From: CAVSLM01 sp963728895
GTDB taxonomy: Bacteria; Pseudomonadota; Gammaproteobacteria; JBBQDK01
Direction: 5' to 3'
DNA length: 64,000 nt
Assembly (NCBI GenBank): GCA_963728895.1
Contig: CAVSLM010000006.1
Coordinates: 62,001 to 126,000 of the forward strand
Shown one piece after another: positions 1 through 9,252 of this stretch. Under the pieces are notes generated by a model, which did not search any database, was not told where the DNA came from, and saw only the letters and a program-made list of their open reading frames with translations. The stretch's first letter is position 1; each line of letters begins with the position of its first letter. The position numbers and the translations under genes are program-made.

Positions 1-141
1 CTTCTGTTCGAGCTGGTAGTCGGCGCGGTCTCCTCGCTGTTGCTCACGAACGAGACCGTGTCGGGGCGCGACTGGGGCGGCGGAGCGCTGATCCTGCTCG
101 CCGCCTGTCTCACCGCATACCGCGAGGGCGAATCGGCATGA
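1..141 (+). CDS. DMT/EamA-family transporter, 3' end only
   Basis: The window opens inside a reading frame that is open from base 1 and stops at 139-141. The 46 visible residues form a hydrophobic segment (ELVVGAVSSLLLTNE), a short polar loop (SGRDWGGG) and a second hydrophobic segment (ALILLAACLTAY) ending in a charged tail. This is the usual layout of the last two membrane helices of EamA/DMT exporters, where a Glu after the penultimate helix and a G-G-x-L-I-L stretch are typical. The stop overlaps the ATG of the next gene (ATGA), so the two are probably co-transcribed. The substrate cannot be inferred, and any small multi-helix permease remains possible. Confidence 0.6.
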   Translation, partial: LLFELVVGAVSSLLLTNETVSGRDWGGGALILLAACLTAYREGESA

Positions 142-509
142 GCGGACAGATCACCGCCATTCATCACGTCAGCGTACTGGTGGGCGATACGCAGCGCGCG
201 CTGGATTTCTACTGCGGCCTGCTGGGGCTCGGCGTCGATCCGCAGCGCCCGGATCTCGGCTACCCGGGCGCGTGGCTCACCGTCGACACCCAGCAGATCC
301 ATCTGCTGGAGCTGCCCAACCCCGACCCGGTGACCGGCCGCCCGCCCCACGCCGGTCGCGACCGGCACCTGGCCCTGCGCGTGAGCGACCTGCGCGCGCT
401 GCGCGCGCGGCTGCAGCAGGCCGGCGTCCCCGTCACCGTGAGCCGCTCGGGCCGCGCGGCGCTGTTCTGCCGTGACCCGGATGGCAATGGCGTGGAACTC
501 ATGGAATAG
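138..509 (+). CDS. VOC-family (glyoxalase/bleomycin-resistance fold) protein
   Basis: This is a 123-residue single-domain protein. The N-terminal HHVSVLVGDTQRALDFY stretch, the central IHLLELPN strand, RHLALRV and the C-terminal NGVELME are the four landmarks of the vicinal oxygen chelate fold. His near residue 9, the His/Glu of the second strand, the His of RHLALRV and the last Glu are placed as the usual metal ligands. Members include glyoxalase I, dioxygenases and antibiotic-binding proteins. Nothing here fixes the substrate, but the length and DPDGNGVEL ending fit the short uncharacterised VOC group. It overlaps the upstream transporter by four bases and meets glnD tail to tail with a three-base gap. 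Confidence 0.85.
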   Translation: MSGQITAIHHVSVLVGDTQRALDFYCGLLGLGVDPQRPDLGYPGAWLTVDTQQIHLLELPNPDPVTGRPPHAGRDRHLALRVSDLRALRARLQQAGVPVTVSRSGRAALFCRDPDGNGVELME

Positions 510-512
510 CAG

Positions 513-3218
513 TCAGGCTTTGGAGGTGGCCGGGTGCGGCTCGTCCAGATAGCGGATCAGCATGTTGCGCAGGCGTGTGCATTGCGCCTCGTCGTGCAGC
601 GGCTGGTTGTCGCGGTCAGTGATGAAGAACACGTCCTCGGCGCGCGCGCCGATGGTGGCGATCTTGGCATTCTGCACTCGCACGTCGGCATCGAGGAAGG
701 CTTGCGCCACGCGTGACAACAGGCCGGGACGGTCGGCGGTGATCAGCTCCACCACCGTGCGATTGTTGCGCGTATCGTCGCTGAACGAGACTTCCGTGGT
801 GGTGTGGAAATGGCGCAGCTGCCGTGGGATGCGCCGGCTCACCGGGGGCGGGCGCTGCTCGGTGCGCGCGAGCTCCTGTTTGAGCGTGGCGAGGATCTCC
901 TGCACGCGATAGGGGTTGCTGATGGGCTCGCCGGTGTCCTCGAGCACCAGATAAGTGTCGAGCGTGAGTCCGCTGTTCGAGGTGGTGAGCCGGGCATCGA
1001 CGATGGTGAGCCCGAGCTGGTTCAGCGCCGAGGCGGTCAGGGCGAACAGGTGGTGGTGGTCGCGGGTGTGGATGAACACCTCGGTGCTGCCGCGCCGCGT
1101 CTCCTGGCGCACCAGCACCAGCGGCAGATCCGCCGGCGTCGAGCCGGCGATGGAATGCGTATGCCAGGCGATCTCATCGCCGGAGTAGCGCAGGAAATAG
1201 TCCTCGCTGAAATCGCTCCATACGGTCTGGATGCGCGCCTCGTCGAGTCCCATCTGCAGCAGCAGGGCGCGCGCCTGGGACTGGATCTGCTGGATGTGCT
1301 CCTCGACGTCCACTCCCTTCTCCAGGCCGCGGCGCAGCGCGCGCTTGGTCATGGTGTAGAGCTCGAGCAGCAGCGCGTCCTTCCAGGAGTTCCACAGGTT
1401 GGGATTGGTGGCGCGGATGTCGGCGACGGTAAGCAGGTACAGATAGTTGAGATGGCTCTGGTCGCCCACTCGATGCGCAAACTCCTTGATGACTTCGGGA
1501 TCGCTGATGTCGCGGCGCTGCGCAGTCATGGACATGATCAGATGGTTGCGCACCAGCCACGTGACCAGGCGCGCGTCGTAGCGGCTGAGGCCGTGATGCA
1601 GGCAGAAGTGCTCCGCATCCTGCGCCCCCAGCTCGGAATGATCGCCGCCGCGCCCCTTGGCGATGTCGTGGAAGAGCCCTGCCAGGTAGAGCAGCTCCGG
1701 TTTGGGCAGGCGCTGCATGATGTCGCTGCACAATGGAAACTCGTGGGCACACTCGGGGACCGTGAAGCGGCGCAGGTTGCGCACCAGGAACAGCGTGTGC
1801 TCGTCCACGGTGTAGACATGGAACAGATCGTACTGCATGCGGCCCACCACGTGGCCGAAGGTTGGCACGTAGGCGGCCAGCACGCCGTAACGGTGCATGC
1901 GCCACAGCTCGTGGCTGAGCCCCTGGGGCTGGCGCAGGATCTCCATGAACAGCGCGCGGGCGCGCAGGTCGTCACGGAATTTGTCGTCGATGAGATGGCG
2001 GTGATCGCGGATCTGGCGGATGGTGGAGGCGCGTACACCCTTGAGCTCGGGGTGCTGCTGCAGCAGCAGGAATACTTCGAGCAATGCAAACGGGTAATGG
2101 CGGAACACGTCTGCCCGGCTCACCTCGAGAAAGCCTTTGCGCACCTGGAAGCGTTTGTTGAGCGGCTGCGGCACGCCGGGATCGTCGGCGTAGAGGATGG
2201 CCTCCTGGAACAGCTGCAGCAGCATTTCGTTCAGGCGGCTCAGTTCCATCACCGTGCGGTAGTAGCGCTGCATGAACTGCTCGACGGCGAGATGGTGGCC
2301 GTGGTCGTGATAACCGAGCGCCTGGGCGAGCGCGCGCTGATGGTCGAACAGCAGGCGGTCCTCGCGCCGCCCGGCCAGCATGTGCAGCGCGAAGCGGATG
2401 CGCCACAGCAGCTTCTGGCCTTCCATGAGTGCGGCGTACTCGGCCTCGGTGAGAAAGCCGTGGCCGACCAGATCGTGCAGGGTCTCGGCGCCGAAGTGGC
2501 GCTTCGCCACCCAGCCGATCATCTGGATGTCGCGCAGGCCGCCGGGGCTCTCCTTGACGTTGGGTTCCAGGTTGTAGCCGGTATCGTGGTATTTGTGATG
2601 GCGGGCGCGCTGCTCGCGGAACTTGGCCTCGAAGAATTCGCGCGTCGGCCAGATGCGCTCCGGTCCGGTCGCCGCACGCATGGCCTCGAACAGCACATGT
2701 GGTCCGGCCAGCAGCCGCGACTCCATGAGGTTGGTGGCGACCGTGACGTCGCCGGTCGCCTCGCGCACGCACTCCTCGAGCGAGCGCACGCTGTGCCCGA
2801 CCTCCAGTCCGATGTCCCACAGAAAGGTCAGGAACTGCTCCATGCGCTCGCGATAACGCTGGTGCGCGGCGCCCTCCAGCAGCACCATGAGGTCGATGTC
2901 GGAGCCCGGATGCAGCTCGCCACGGCCATATCCGCCGACGGCGATCAGGGCGATGTCGGTGAGCCCATCATCCAGGAAGCGTCGCCAGGCGCGGACCACG
3001 ATGAGGTCGATGAGGCCGGCGCGTCCGTGCACCAGTTCCGCGGCGGCCGCACCGGAGTGGAAGCGCTGCAGCAGCGCGGCAGCGCCGTTGCGCAGCGCGT
3101 CGCGAAACAGCGCCAGCGGCTCGGCGCCCTGGGCGAGCTCGGCGTCGAAGGTTGCGCAGTCGCACAGCGGCAGGGGACCGCCCGGAACAATGCCCGAATC
3201 GCGTTGCGCACTGGTCAT
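513..3218 (-). CDS. glnD: Bifunctional [protein-PII] uridylyltransferase / uridylyl-removing enzyme
   Basis: GlnD senses nitrogen status: it adds UMP to PII (GlnB/GlnK) when glutamine is low and removes it when glutamine is high. The 901 residues match the usual ~890-900. The nucleotidyltransferase motif GGYGRGELHPGSDIDL is at residues 95-110. The HD phosphohydrolase motif (LFHDIAKGRGGDHSELG) lies near residue 515 and is responsible for UMP removal. Two ACT domains follow: one starting around VFIHTRDHHHLFALT and one around VELITADRPGLLSRVAQ. They bind glutamine. The start is the ATG at 3216-3218. It lies 30 bases downstream of map on the same strand, a common gammaproteobacterial pairing. The gene is intact. 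Confidence 0.97.
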   Translation of the reverse strand: MTSAQRDSGIVPGGPLPLCDCATFDAELAQGAEPLALFRDALRNGAAALLQRFHSGAAAAELVHGRAGLIDLIVVRAWRRFLDDGLTDIALIAVGGYGRGELHPGSDIDLMVLLEGAAHQRYRERMEQFLTFLWDIGLEVGHSVRSLEECVREATGDVTVATNLMESRLLAGPHVLFEAMRAATGPERIWPTREFFEAKFREQRARHHKYHDTGYNLEPNVKESPGGLRDIQMIGWVAKRHFGAETLHDLVGHGFLTEAEYAALMEGQKLLWRIRFALHMLAGRREDRLLFDHQRALAQALGYHDHGHHLAVEQFMQRYYRTVMELSRLNEMLLQLFQEAILYADDPGVPQPLNKRFQVRKGFLEVSRADVFRHYPFALLEVFLLLQQHPELKGVRASTIRQIRDHRHLIDDKFRDDLRARALFMEILRQPQGLSHELWRMHRYGVLAAYVPTFGHVVGRMQYDLFHVYTVDEHTLFLVRNLRRFTVPECAHEFPLCSDIMQRLPKPELLYLAGLFHDIAKGRGGDHSELGAQDAEHFCLHHGLSRYDARLVTWLVRNHLIMSMTAQRRDISDPEVIKEFAHRVGDQSHLNYLYLLTVADIRATNPNLWNSWKDALLLELYTMTKRALRRGLEKGVDVEEHIQQIQSQARALLLQMGLDEARIQTVWSDFSEDYFLRYSGDEIAWHTHSIAGSTPADLPLVLVRQETRRGSTEVFIHTRDHHHLFALTASALNQLGLTIVDARLTTSNSGLTLDTYLVLEDTGEPISNPYRVQEILATLKQELARTEQRPPPVSRRIPRQLRHFHTTTEVSFSDDTRNNRTVVELITADRPGLLSRVAQAFLDADVRVQNAKIATIGARAEDVFFITDRDNQPLHDEAQCTRLRNMLIRYLDEPHPATSKA

Positions 3219-3248
3219 GGTCGAGTGGTGGACCTCGTGGCTGCGCCG

Positions 3249-4017
3249 CTAGGGCTCTTCTTCGGGACGCATGGTGAGCACCTCGTGCCCGTCCGCCGTG
3301 ACCAGGACGGTGTGCTCCCATTGGGCCGACAGACTGTGGTCCTTGGTCACCACCGTCCAGCCGTCCGGCAGCATCTTCACGTGCCGCTTGCCGGCATTGA
3401 CCATGGGCTCGATGGTGAAGGTCATCCCCGGTTCCAGCGCCAGGCCCGTCCCGGGAGTGCCATAATGCAGCACCTGGGGCTCTTCATGGAACACGCGGCC
3501 GATGCCGTGGCCGCAGTATTCGCGCACGATGGAGCAGTTGTTGCGTTCGGCATGCTGCTGGATGGCATGCCCGATGTCGCCCAGCCGCACCCCCGGGCGC
3601 ACCAGGTCGATGCCGATGCGCATGCACTCGTAGGTGATGCGTACCAGGCGCCGGGCGATGGACGGCGCGTCGCCCACCAGGAACATCTTGCTGGTGTCGC
3701 CGTGGTAGCCGTCCTTGATGACGGTGACGTCGATGTTGAGGATGTCGCCGTTCTTGAGCCGCTTGTTCGCCCGGGATGCCGTGGCAGACCTGATGGTTCA
3801 CCGAGGTGCAGATGGACTTGGGAAATCCGCGGTAGTTGAGCGGCGCCGGGATCGCCTGCTGCACGTCGACGATGTAGTCGTGACAAAGCCGGTCGAGCTC
3901 CTCGGTCGTGACGCCCGCGCGCACGTGCGGCCCGATCATCTGCAGGACATCGGCGGCCAGCCGGCCGGCGATGCGCATCTTTTCGATCTCCTCGGCGGTC
4001 TTGATGGTTGCGCTCAT
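3249..4017 (-). pseudogene. map: Type I methionine aminopeptidase, frame broken by one base
   Basis: Map removes the initiator Met from nascent proteins and is normally essential. From the ATG at 4015-4017 the frame reads MSATIKTAEEIEKMRIAGR and continues well through NHQVCHGIPG. It then leaves the family. In another frame the match resumes as KRLKNGDILNIDVTVIKDGY, GDTSKMFLVG, ERNNCSIVREYCGHGIGRVF and FTIEPM to the stop at 3249-3251. These hold the metal ligands (the two Asp of IDV and GDTSKMF, the His of GHGIG, Glu of IEP). Removing one of the two T at 3766-3767 (plus strand) restores an uninterrupted ~255-residue enzyme reading HGIPGDKRLKNGD. A sequencing error is more likely than real loss. 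Divergent from rpsB, upstream of glnD. Confidence 0.9.
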
Positions 4018-4057
4018 CTCTCGGTGGGGCTCGGGCTACGCGGGGCGGGCGAGGCGA

Positions 4058-4086
4058 TTGTTGGACCCGCGCGGATATGGTATAAA
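4058..4086 (+). promoter_or_regulatory. Likely sigma-70 promoter of the rpsB-tsf operon
   Basis: TTGTTG at 4058-4063 and TATAAA at 4081-4086 are separated by 17 bases, close to the sigma-70 optimum. An overlapping TTGGAC at 4061 would leave only 14. The promoter sits in the divergent gap between map and rpsB and would give an rpsB leader of roughly 190 nt. Confidence 0.6.
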
Positions 4087-4089
4087 GCG

Positions 4090-4283
4090 CGCGCCTGACA
4101 AGCAAATTCGCACATGCGCCGTCACGTGCAGCGGGGTGCCCGCGAGCGTCGCGAGCCGGTCCAGGGTCAGACGCACCGGGATGAGTGGAGTTCCCGTCCG
4201 CCGACTTTCCGATCACATCGCACTTGCTCCCGGGTCGCTGCATGGGGCGCATGGAGGCTCAACCCTACCATCCGGAGTACTTC
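4090..4283 (+). promoter_or_regulatory. Long 5' leader of rpsB (possible S2 autoregulatory leader)
   Basis: About 190 bases separate the predicted promoter from the rpsB ATG with no convincing gene. The stretch is GC-rich and able to fold. In Escherichia coli the rpsB leader is bound by S2 and represses rpsB-tsf, so an untranslated leader here is expected. I see no sequence identity that proves the same element. Confidence 0.35.
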
Positions 4284-5237
4284 ATGGCCAATGTATCCAT
4301 GCGCCAGATGCTGGAGTCTGGCGTGCATTTCGGGCACCAGACCCGCTACTGGAACCCGAAGATGGCGCCTTTCATCTTCGGTGAACGCAACAAGATCCAC
4401 ATCATCAATCTCGAAAGAACCCTTCCGCTGTACGGCGACGCCATGAACTATCTCGGCAGCCTCGCCTCGCGCAAGGGCGTCATCCTGTTCGTCGGGACCA
4501 AGCGCGCGGCTCGCGAGGTGATCGCGCAGGAGGCGAAGCGCTGCGGCATGCCCTATGTCAATCACCGCTGGCTGGGTGGCATGCTCACCAACTTCAAGAC
4601 CATCAAGCAGTCGATCAAGCGTCTCAAGGACCTCGAGACCATGCAGAACGACGGCACCTTCGATCGCTTCAACAAGAAGGAGGTGCTGAACTTCCGTCGC
4701 GAGATCGAAAAGCTCGAGCGCAGCCTGGGCGGCATCAAGGACATGCCGCGCCTGCCTGACACGCTGTTCGTGATCGACGTCGGCTACGAGAAGATCGCCG
4801 TCAGCGAGGCCACCAAGCTCGGAATTCCCGTAGTCGGCGTGGTGGATACCAACAACAGCCCCGAGGGCGTCGACTACGTCATTCCCGGCAACGACGATGC
4901 CATCCGCGCCATCCAGCTCTATGTCGAAGGCGCGGCGCAGGCGGTGATCGACGGCCGGGGCTCGGTTCCGCAACTGGAAGGCGGCGAGGACGACTTCGTG
5001 GAGCTCGACGAGCACGGTGCTCCCGCGATGCAGGATACGCCACGCAAGGGCGCCCGGGTGCCGGTGCGCAAGAAGGCCGCGCGCCGGCCCGCCGCGGCGC
5101 ATGGCCCCGGCAATGGGGCCGGCGCCCCGTCCGCCGATGGCGCCGCTGCCGCCTCCGGCGATGGCGCCGCCGCCTCCGAGGAGCAGGCCCCGGCGGTCCT
5201 GCCCGCGGATGCCACAGAGGGCGAAGCGGGAGGTTGA
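4284..5237 (+). CDS. rpsB: 30S ribosomal protein S2, with long C-terminal extension
   Basis: S2 binds the small subunit late in assembly and is needed to recruit S1. The start is the ATG at 4284 (MANVSMRQMLESGVHFGHQ), preceded by a CGGAG-type ribosome site at 4273-4277. Family landmarks follow: RYWNPKMAPFIFGERN, FVGTKRAARE, NHRWLGGMLTN and VIPGNDDAIRAI. The conserved core ends near residue 235. The protein is 317 residues, whereas S2 is usually about 240. The extra ~75 residues start with an acidic stretch (EGGEDDFVELDE), then a basic patch (VRKKAARRP), then a low-complexity Ala/Gly/Pro tail. It is first in the rpsB-tsf-pyrH-frr run. Confidence 0.97.
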   Translation: MANVSMRQMLESGVHFGHQTRYWNPKMAPFIFGERNKIHIINLERTLPLYGDAMNYLGSLASRKGVILFVGTKRAAREVIAQEAKRCGMPYVNHRWLGGMLTNFKTIKQSIKRLKDLETMQNDGTFDRFNKKEVLNFRREIEKLERSLGGIKDMPRLPDTLFVIDVGYEKIAVSEATKLGIPVVGVVDTNNSPEGVDYVIPGNDDAIRAIQLYVEGAAQAVIDGRGSVPQLEGGEDDFVELDEHGAPAMQDTPRKGARVPVRKKAARRPAAAHGPGNGAGAPSADGAAAASGDGAAASEEQAPAVLPADATEGEAGG

Positions 5238-5330
5238 GCTTCAGGGGCGAGCCCCCGCGCACGGGTGCTGCCCGGCGCGCTCGCCGCACCGCACCGTAGT
5301 CGTCAACCGAATGAAGCAGAGGACATGGTT

Positions 5331-6212
5331 ATGGAGATCACCGCCGCACTGGTGAAAGAGCTGCGGGAACGTACCGGCTCCGGAATGATGGAGTGCAAGA
5401 AGGCCCTGGTGGAGACCGCCGGCGACCTGGAGGCCGCCGTGGAACTGATGCGCAAGGCCGGTGTCGCCAAGGCGGACAAGAAGGCCGGACGCATCGCAGC
5501 CGAGGGCGTCATTGCGCTCGCCCGCGGTGCCGATGGGCGCCGGGCGGTCCTGGTGGAAGTCAACTGCGAAACCGATTTCGTCTCCAAGGGCGACGATTTT
5601 CGCGGCTACGCCGACGCCGTGGCGATGCGGGTGATGGAGAGCGATCCGCAGGATCCGGGGGCACTGGCGGAGATGCCGCTCGCCGAGGGCGGCGCCAGCG
5701 TGAATGCGGCGCGCCTGGCGCTGATCGCCAAGCTCGGCGAGAACATCAACGTGCGCCGCTTCGTGCGCTATCAGAGCGATGCCGTGATCGGCACCTACCT
5801 GCACGGCACGCGCATCGGCGTGCTGGTCGAGATGCGCGGGGGCGACGAGGCGCTCGCGCGGGACATCGCCATGCACGTGGCGGCGAGCCGTCCGGTGTGC
5901 GTCACCGAGGCCGATGTGCCGCCCGAGCTGCTGGCGAAGGAGCGCGAGATCTTCGCCGCCCAGGCGGCGGAGAGCGGCAAGCCCGCGGCCATCATCGACA
6001 AGATGGTGGAAGGGCGCGTGAAGAAGTTCCTCGGCGAGGTGACGCTGCTCGGCCAGCCGTTCGTCAAGGATCCCGATCAGAGCGTGGAGAAGCTCCTGCG
6101 CGGTGCCGGGGCCCGGGTGGTGCGCTTCAGTCGCATGGAGGTCGGCGAGGGACTGGAGAAGAAGTCCGAGGACTTTGCTGCGGAGGTGATGGCGCAGGCA
6201 CGGGGCAAGTGA
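5331..6212 (+). CDS. tsf: Translation elongation factor Ts
   Basis: EF-Ts recycles EF-Tu by promoting GDP release. The N-terminal UBA-like region (ITAALVKELRERTGSGM) leads into MECKKALVETAGDLEAAVELM, the hallmark contact region. VNCETDFVSKGDDF and the later HVAASRPVCV motif mark the core and subdomain C. It has 293 residues, against 283 in E. coli. Two in-frame ATG codons lie at 5325 and 5331; the AGAGGA ribosome site at 5318-5323 has proper spacing only to 5331, so that start was chosen. It lies 93 bases after rpsB, as in most bacteria, and is probably in the same transcript. Confidence 0.97.
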   Translation: MEITAALVKELRERTGSGMMECKKALVETAGDLEAAVELMRKAGVAKADKKAGRIAAEGVIALARGADGRRAVLVEVNCETDFVSKGDDFRGYADAVAMRVMESDPQDPGALAEMPLAEGGASVNAARLALIAKLGENINVRRFVRYQSDAVIGTYLHGTRIGVLVEMRGGDEALARDIAMHVAASRPVCVTEADVPPELLAKEREIFAAQAAESGKPAAIIDKMVEGRVKKFLGEVTLLGQPFVKDPDQSVEKLLRGAGARVVRFSRMEVGEGLEKKSEDFAAEVMAQARGK

Positions 6213-6300
6213 TGCCTGCCCGGCCCCGGCATCGCGCCGGACGCGCGGCAGGTGCCCCGCTCCGCACGGGCAATTCTCCTGGCGCCGGAAGTTTCCCGTC

Positions 6301-7030
6301 ATGACCCAGCCCGTGTACCGCCGTATCCTGCTCAAGCTCAGCGGCGAGGCGCTGATGGGCCGGTGCGACTACGGCATCGATCCGGCCGTCATTGCGGCGC
6401 ATCGCCACCGAGATCCAGGCGGTCAACCGCCTGGGCGTGCAGGTCGGGCTGGTGATCGGCGGCGGCAACATCTTCCGCGGAGCGGGGCTGGCGGCCGCCG
6501 GCATCGACCGCGTCACCGGCGACCAGATGGGCATGCTGGCCACGGTGATCAACTCGCTTGCCATGCAGGACGCGCTGGAGCGCATCGGCGTGCATGCGCG
6601 GGTGATGTCCGCGCTCAAGATCAACCAGGTGTGCGAGGACTACATCCGCCGCCGCGCCATCCGTCATCTGGAAAAGGGCAGGGTAGTGATTTTCGCCGCC
6701 GGCACCGGCAATCCGTTCTTCACCACCGACTCGGCGGCCAGCCTGCGCGCCATCGAGATCGGCGCCGACGTGATGTTCAAGGCCACCAAGGTCGACGGCG
6801 TGTACTCCGCCGATCCCAGGCAGGATCCGGGCGCCGTGCACTACCCGCGCCTGAGCTATGACGAAATCTTGCACCGCAAGCTCGGCGTCATGGACGCCAC
6901 CGCCATCGTGCTGTGCCGCGACCATGGCATGCCGCTGCGGGTGTTCAACATCTTCCGGGATCAGGACCTGATGCGGGTGGTGCAGGGCGAGGATATCGGT
7001 ACCATAGTCGAGAGAGGTACGGGCTCATGA
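6301..7030 (+). pseudogene. pyrH: UMP kinase, frame broken by one base
   Basis: PyrH phosphorylates UMP to UDP and is normally essential. The ATG at 6301 opens MTQPVYRRILLKLSGEALMG, the beta-1/P-loop equivalent with its catalytic Lys. The frame is lost after YGIDPAVIA. The match resumes one base later as RIATEIQAVNRLG, then VIGGGNIFRGAGL, DQMGMLATVINSLAM, GTGNPFFTTDSAA, KATKVDGVYSADP and RVVQGEDIGT to the stop at 7028-7030. Deleting one G of the pair at 6396-6397 gives IARIATEI and an unbroken ~242-residue protein, the normal length. The stop overlaps the frr ATG. An error in the sequence is the simplest explanation. Confidence 0.93.
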
Positions 7031-7584
7031 TAGAGGACATCAAGAAAGACAGCGCCGAGCGCATGGCCAAGAGCGTGGCCACGCTCAAGCAGGACCTGAC
7101 GAAGCTGCGCACCGGACGTGCCCATACCAGCCTGCTCGACCACATCACCGTCAGCTACTACGGCAGCGAAGTTCCGCTCAACCAGGTGGCCAACGTTTCC
7201 GCGGTCGACGCGCGCACCCTCTCCGTCACGCCCTGGGAAAAGAACCTGGTGCAGGCGGTGGAAAAGGCCATTTTGACCTCGGATCTCGGCCTGAACCCGA
7301 GCACCGCGGGAACGGTCATTCGCATTCCCCTGCCGCCGCTCAACGAAGAACGCCGCCGCGAGCTGATCCGCGTGGTGCGCCACGAAGGCGAAGGTGCGCG
7401 GGTGGCGGTGCGCAACATCCGCCGTGACGCCATTGCCCACCTGAAGGAGCTGGTCAAGGAGAAAATGGTATCGGAGGATCAGGAACGGCGCGCCGAAGAG
7501 GAAATCCAGAAGCTGACGGACCGCCATGTGGCGGAAGTCGACAAGCTGCTCGAGGCCAAGGAGGCGGAGCTGCTCGAGATCTGA
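7027..7584 (+). CDS. frr: Ribosome recycling factor
   Basis: RRF splits the post-termination ribosome together with EF-G and IF3. The 185 residues are the standard family length. Landmarks are KLRTGRAHTSLLDHI near residue 30, YYGSEVPLNQVANV, LSVTPWEK, the SDLGLNPSTAGTVIRIPLPPL core and the C-terminal helix of domain I ending EIQKLTDRHVAEVDKLLEAKE. The ATG overlaps the pyrH stop (ATGA), so translation is probably coupled. This is the usual tsf-pyrH-frr order. Confidence 0.97.
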   Translation: MIEDIKKDSAERMAKSVATLKQDLTKLRTGRAHTSLLDHITVSYYGSEVPLNQVANVSAVDARTLSVTPWEKNLVQAVEKAILTSDLGLNPSTAGTVIRIPLPPLNEERRRELIRVVRHEGEGARVAVRNIRRDAIAHLKELVKEKMVSEDQERRAEEEIQKLTDRHVAEVDKLLEAKEAELLEI

Positions 7585-7667
7585 CAGGCGGCCAGTACAC
7601 CCGCACGAGGTCGTCGGCTTTTGCCAGCGGACGGTGCGCGGAACCCAGCCACAAGGCCAAGCCCTCA

Positions 7668-8430
<763 letters not shown>

Positions 8431-8438
<8 letters not shown>

Positions 8439-9252
8439 ACTGCGCCTGCTCACGGGGCTGGTGCTGGCCGGCATCATGGCGTACGCGGTGCTGGTGCTGT
8501 CCAGCGCCGGGCTCGGCGCAGTGCTGGCCGTGATCGCCCTGGCAGGGGCCTGGGAGTGGTCGCGGCTGGTCGGTCTGGTCTCGAGCGCGGCGCGCGGCGG
8601 CTACGTGCTGCTGACGGCCTGCGCACTATGGATTGCGTGGTGGATGAGCGCAGACGCCGCGGGACTCAGCGTGGTGCTGGGGGTCGGAGTCGCCTGGTGG
8701 CTGGCTGCGACCTTCTGGCTCGCGCACCACCGCTACGGGGCGCAGCGCAGCAGCGTCACGCGGGTGCTCAAGGCCGGGGCCGGACTGCTGACCCTGGTGC
8801 CCGCCTGGACGGCGCTGGTGGGATTGCACGCCCAGGGCACACGCGGCGCCTGGCTGGTGCTGTTCCTGCTGGCGCTCATCTGGGTCGCAGACAGCAGCGC
8901 CTATTTCACTGGCCGGCGCTGGGGGCGCACCAAGCTGGCGCCCGCGCTCAGCCCCGGCAAGACACGTGCCGGTGTCTACGGCGCGCTGGGCGCGGTCGCG
9001 GTGTATGCGGCGGCAGGCGGCGCGGCCCTGGCGGTACCCGCGAACGCCCTGCCCTGGTTTATTGTCCTGTGTTTGCTGGCGACTGCGTTTTCCGTGGTCG
9101 GGGACCTCTTCGAAAGCATGATGAAGCGCCACAGCGGAGTGAAAGACAGCGGGACCCTGGTGCCTGGTCACGGCGGGGTGCTCGACCGCATCGACAGCAT
9201 CACGGCAGCGGCGCCGGTGTTCCTGCTCGGCCTGCGCTGGCTGCACGCATGA
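8431..9252 (+). CDS. cdsA: Phosphatidate cytidylyltransferase (CDP-diglyceride synthase)
   Basis: CdsA is an integral membrane enzyme making CDP-diacylglycerol from phosphatidate and CTP, the branch point of phospholipid synthesis. The 273 residues are mostly hydrophobic helices. The C-terminal signature is present: WVADSSAYFTGRRWGRTKLAPALSPGKT, VVGDLFESMMKRHSGVKDSG and PGHGGVLDRIDS, containing the Asp residues that hold the metal and CTP. The start is a GTG at 8431 inside the end of uppS; its stop overlaps the dxr ATG. Overlaps on both sides suggest coupled translation. Confidence 0.96.

Noticed and set aside
804..3839. A 1011-codon open frame on the plus strand opposite glnD.
   Set aside because: It is antisense to an intact glnD, reads as repetitive Leu/Gln/Ala/Val-rich protein without domains, and is the expected mirror of high third-position GC.
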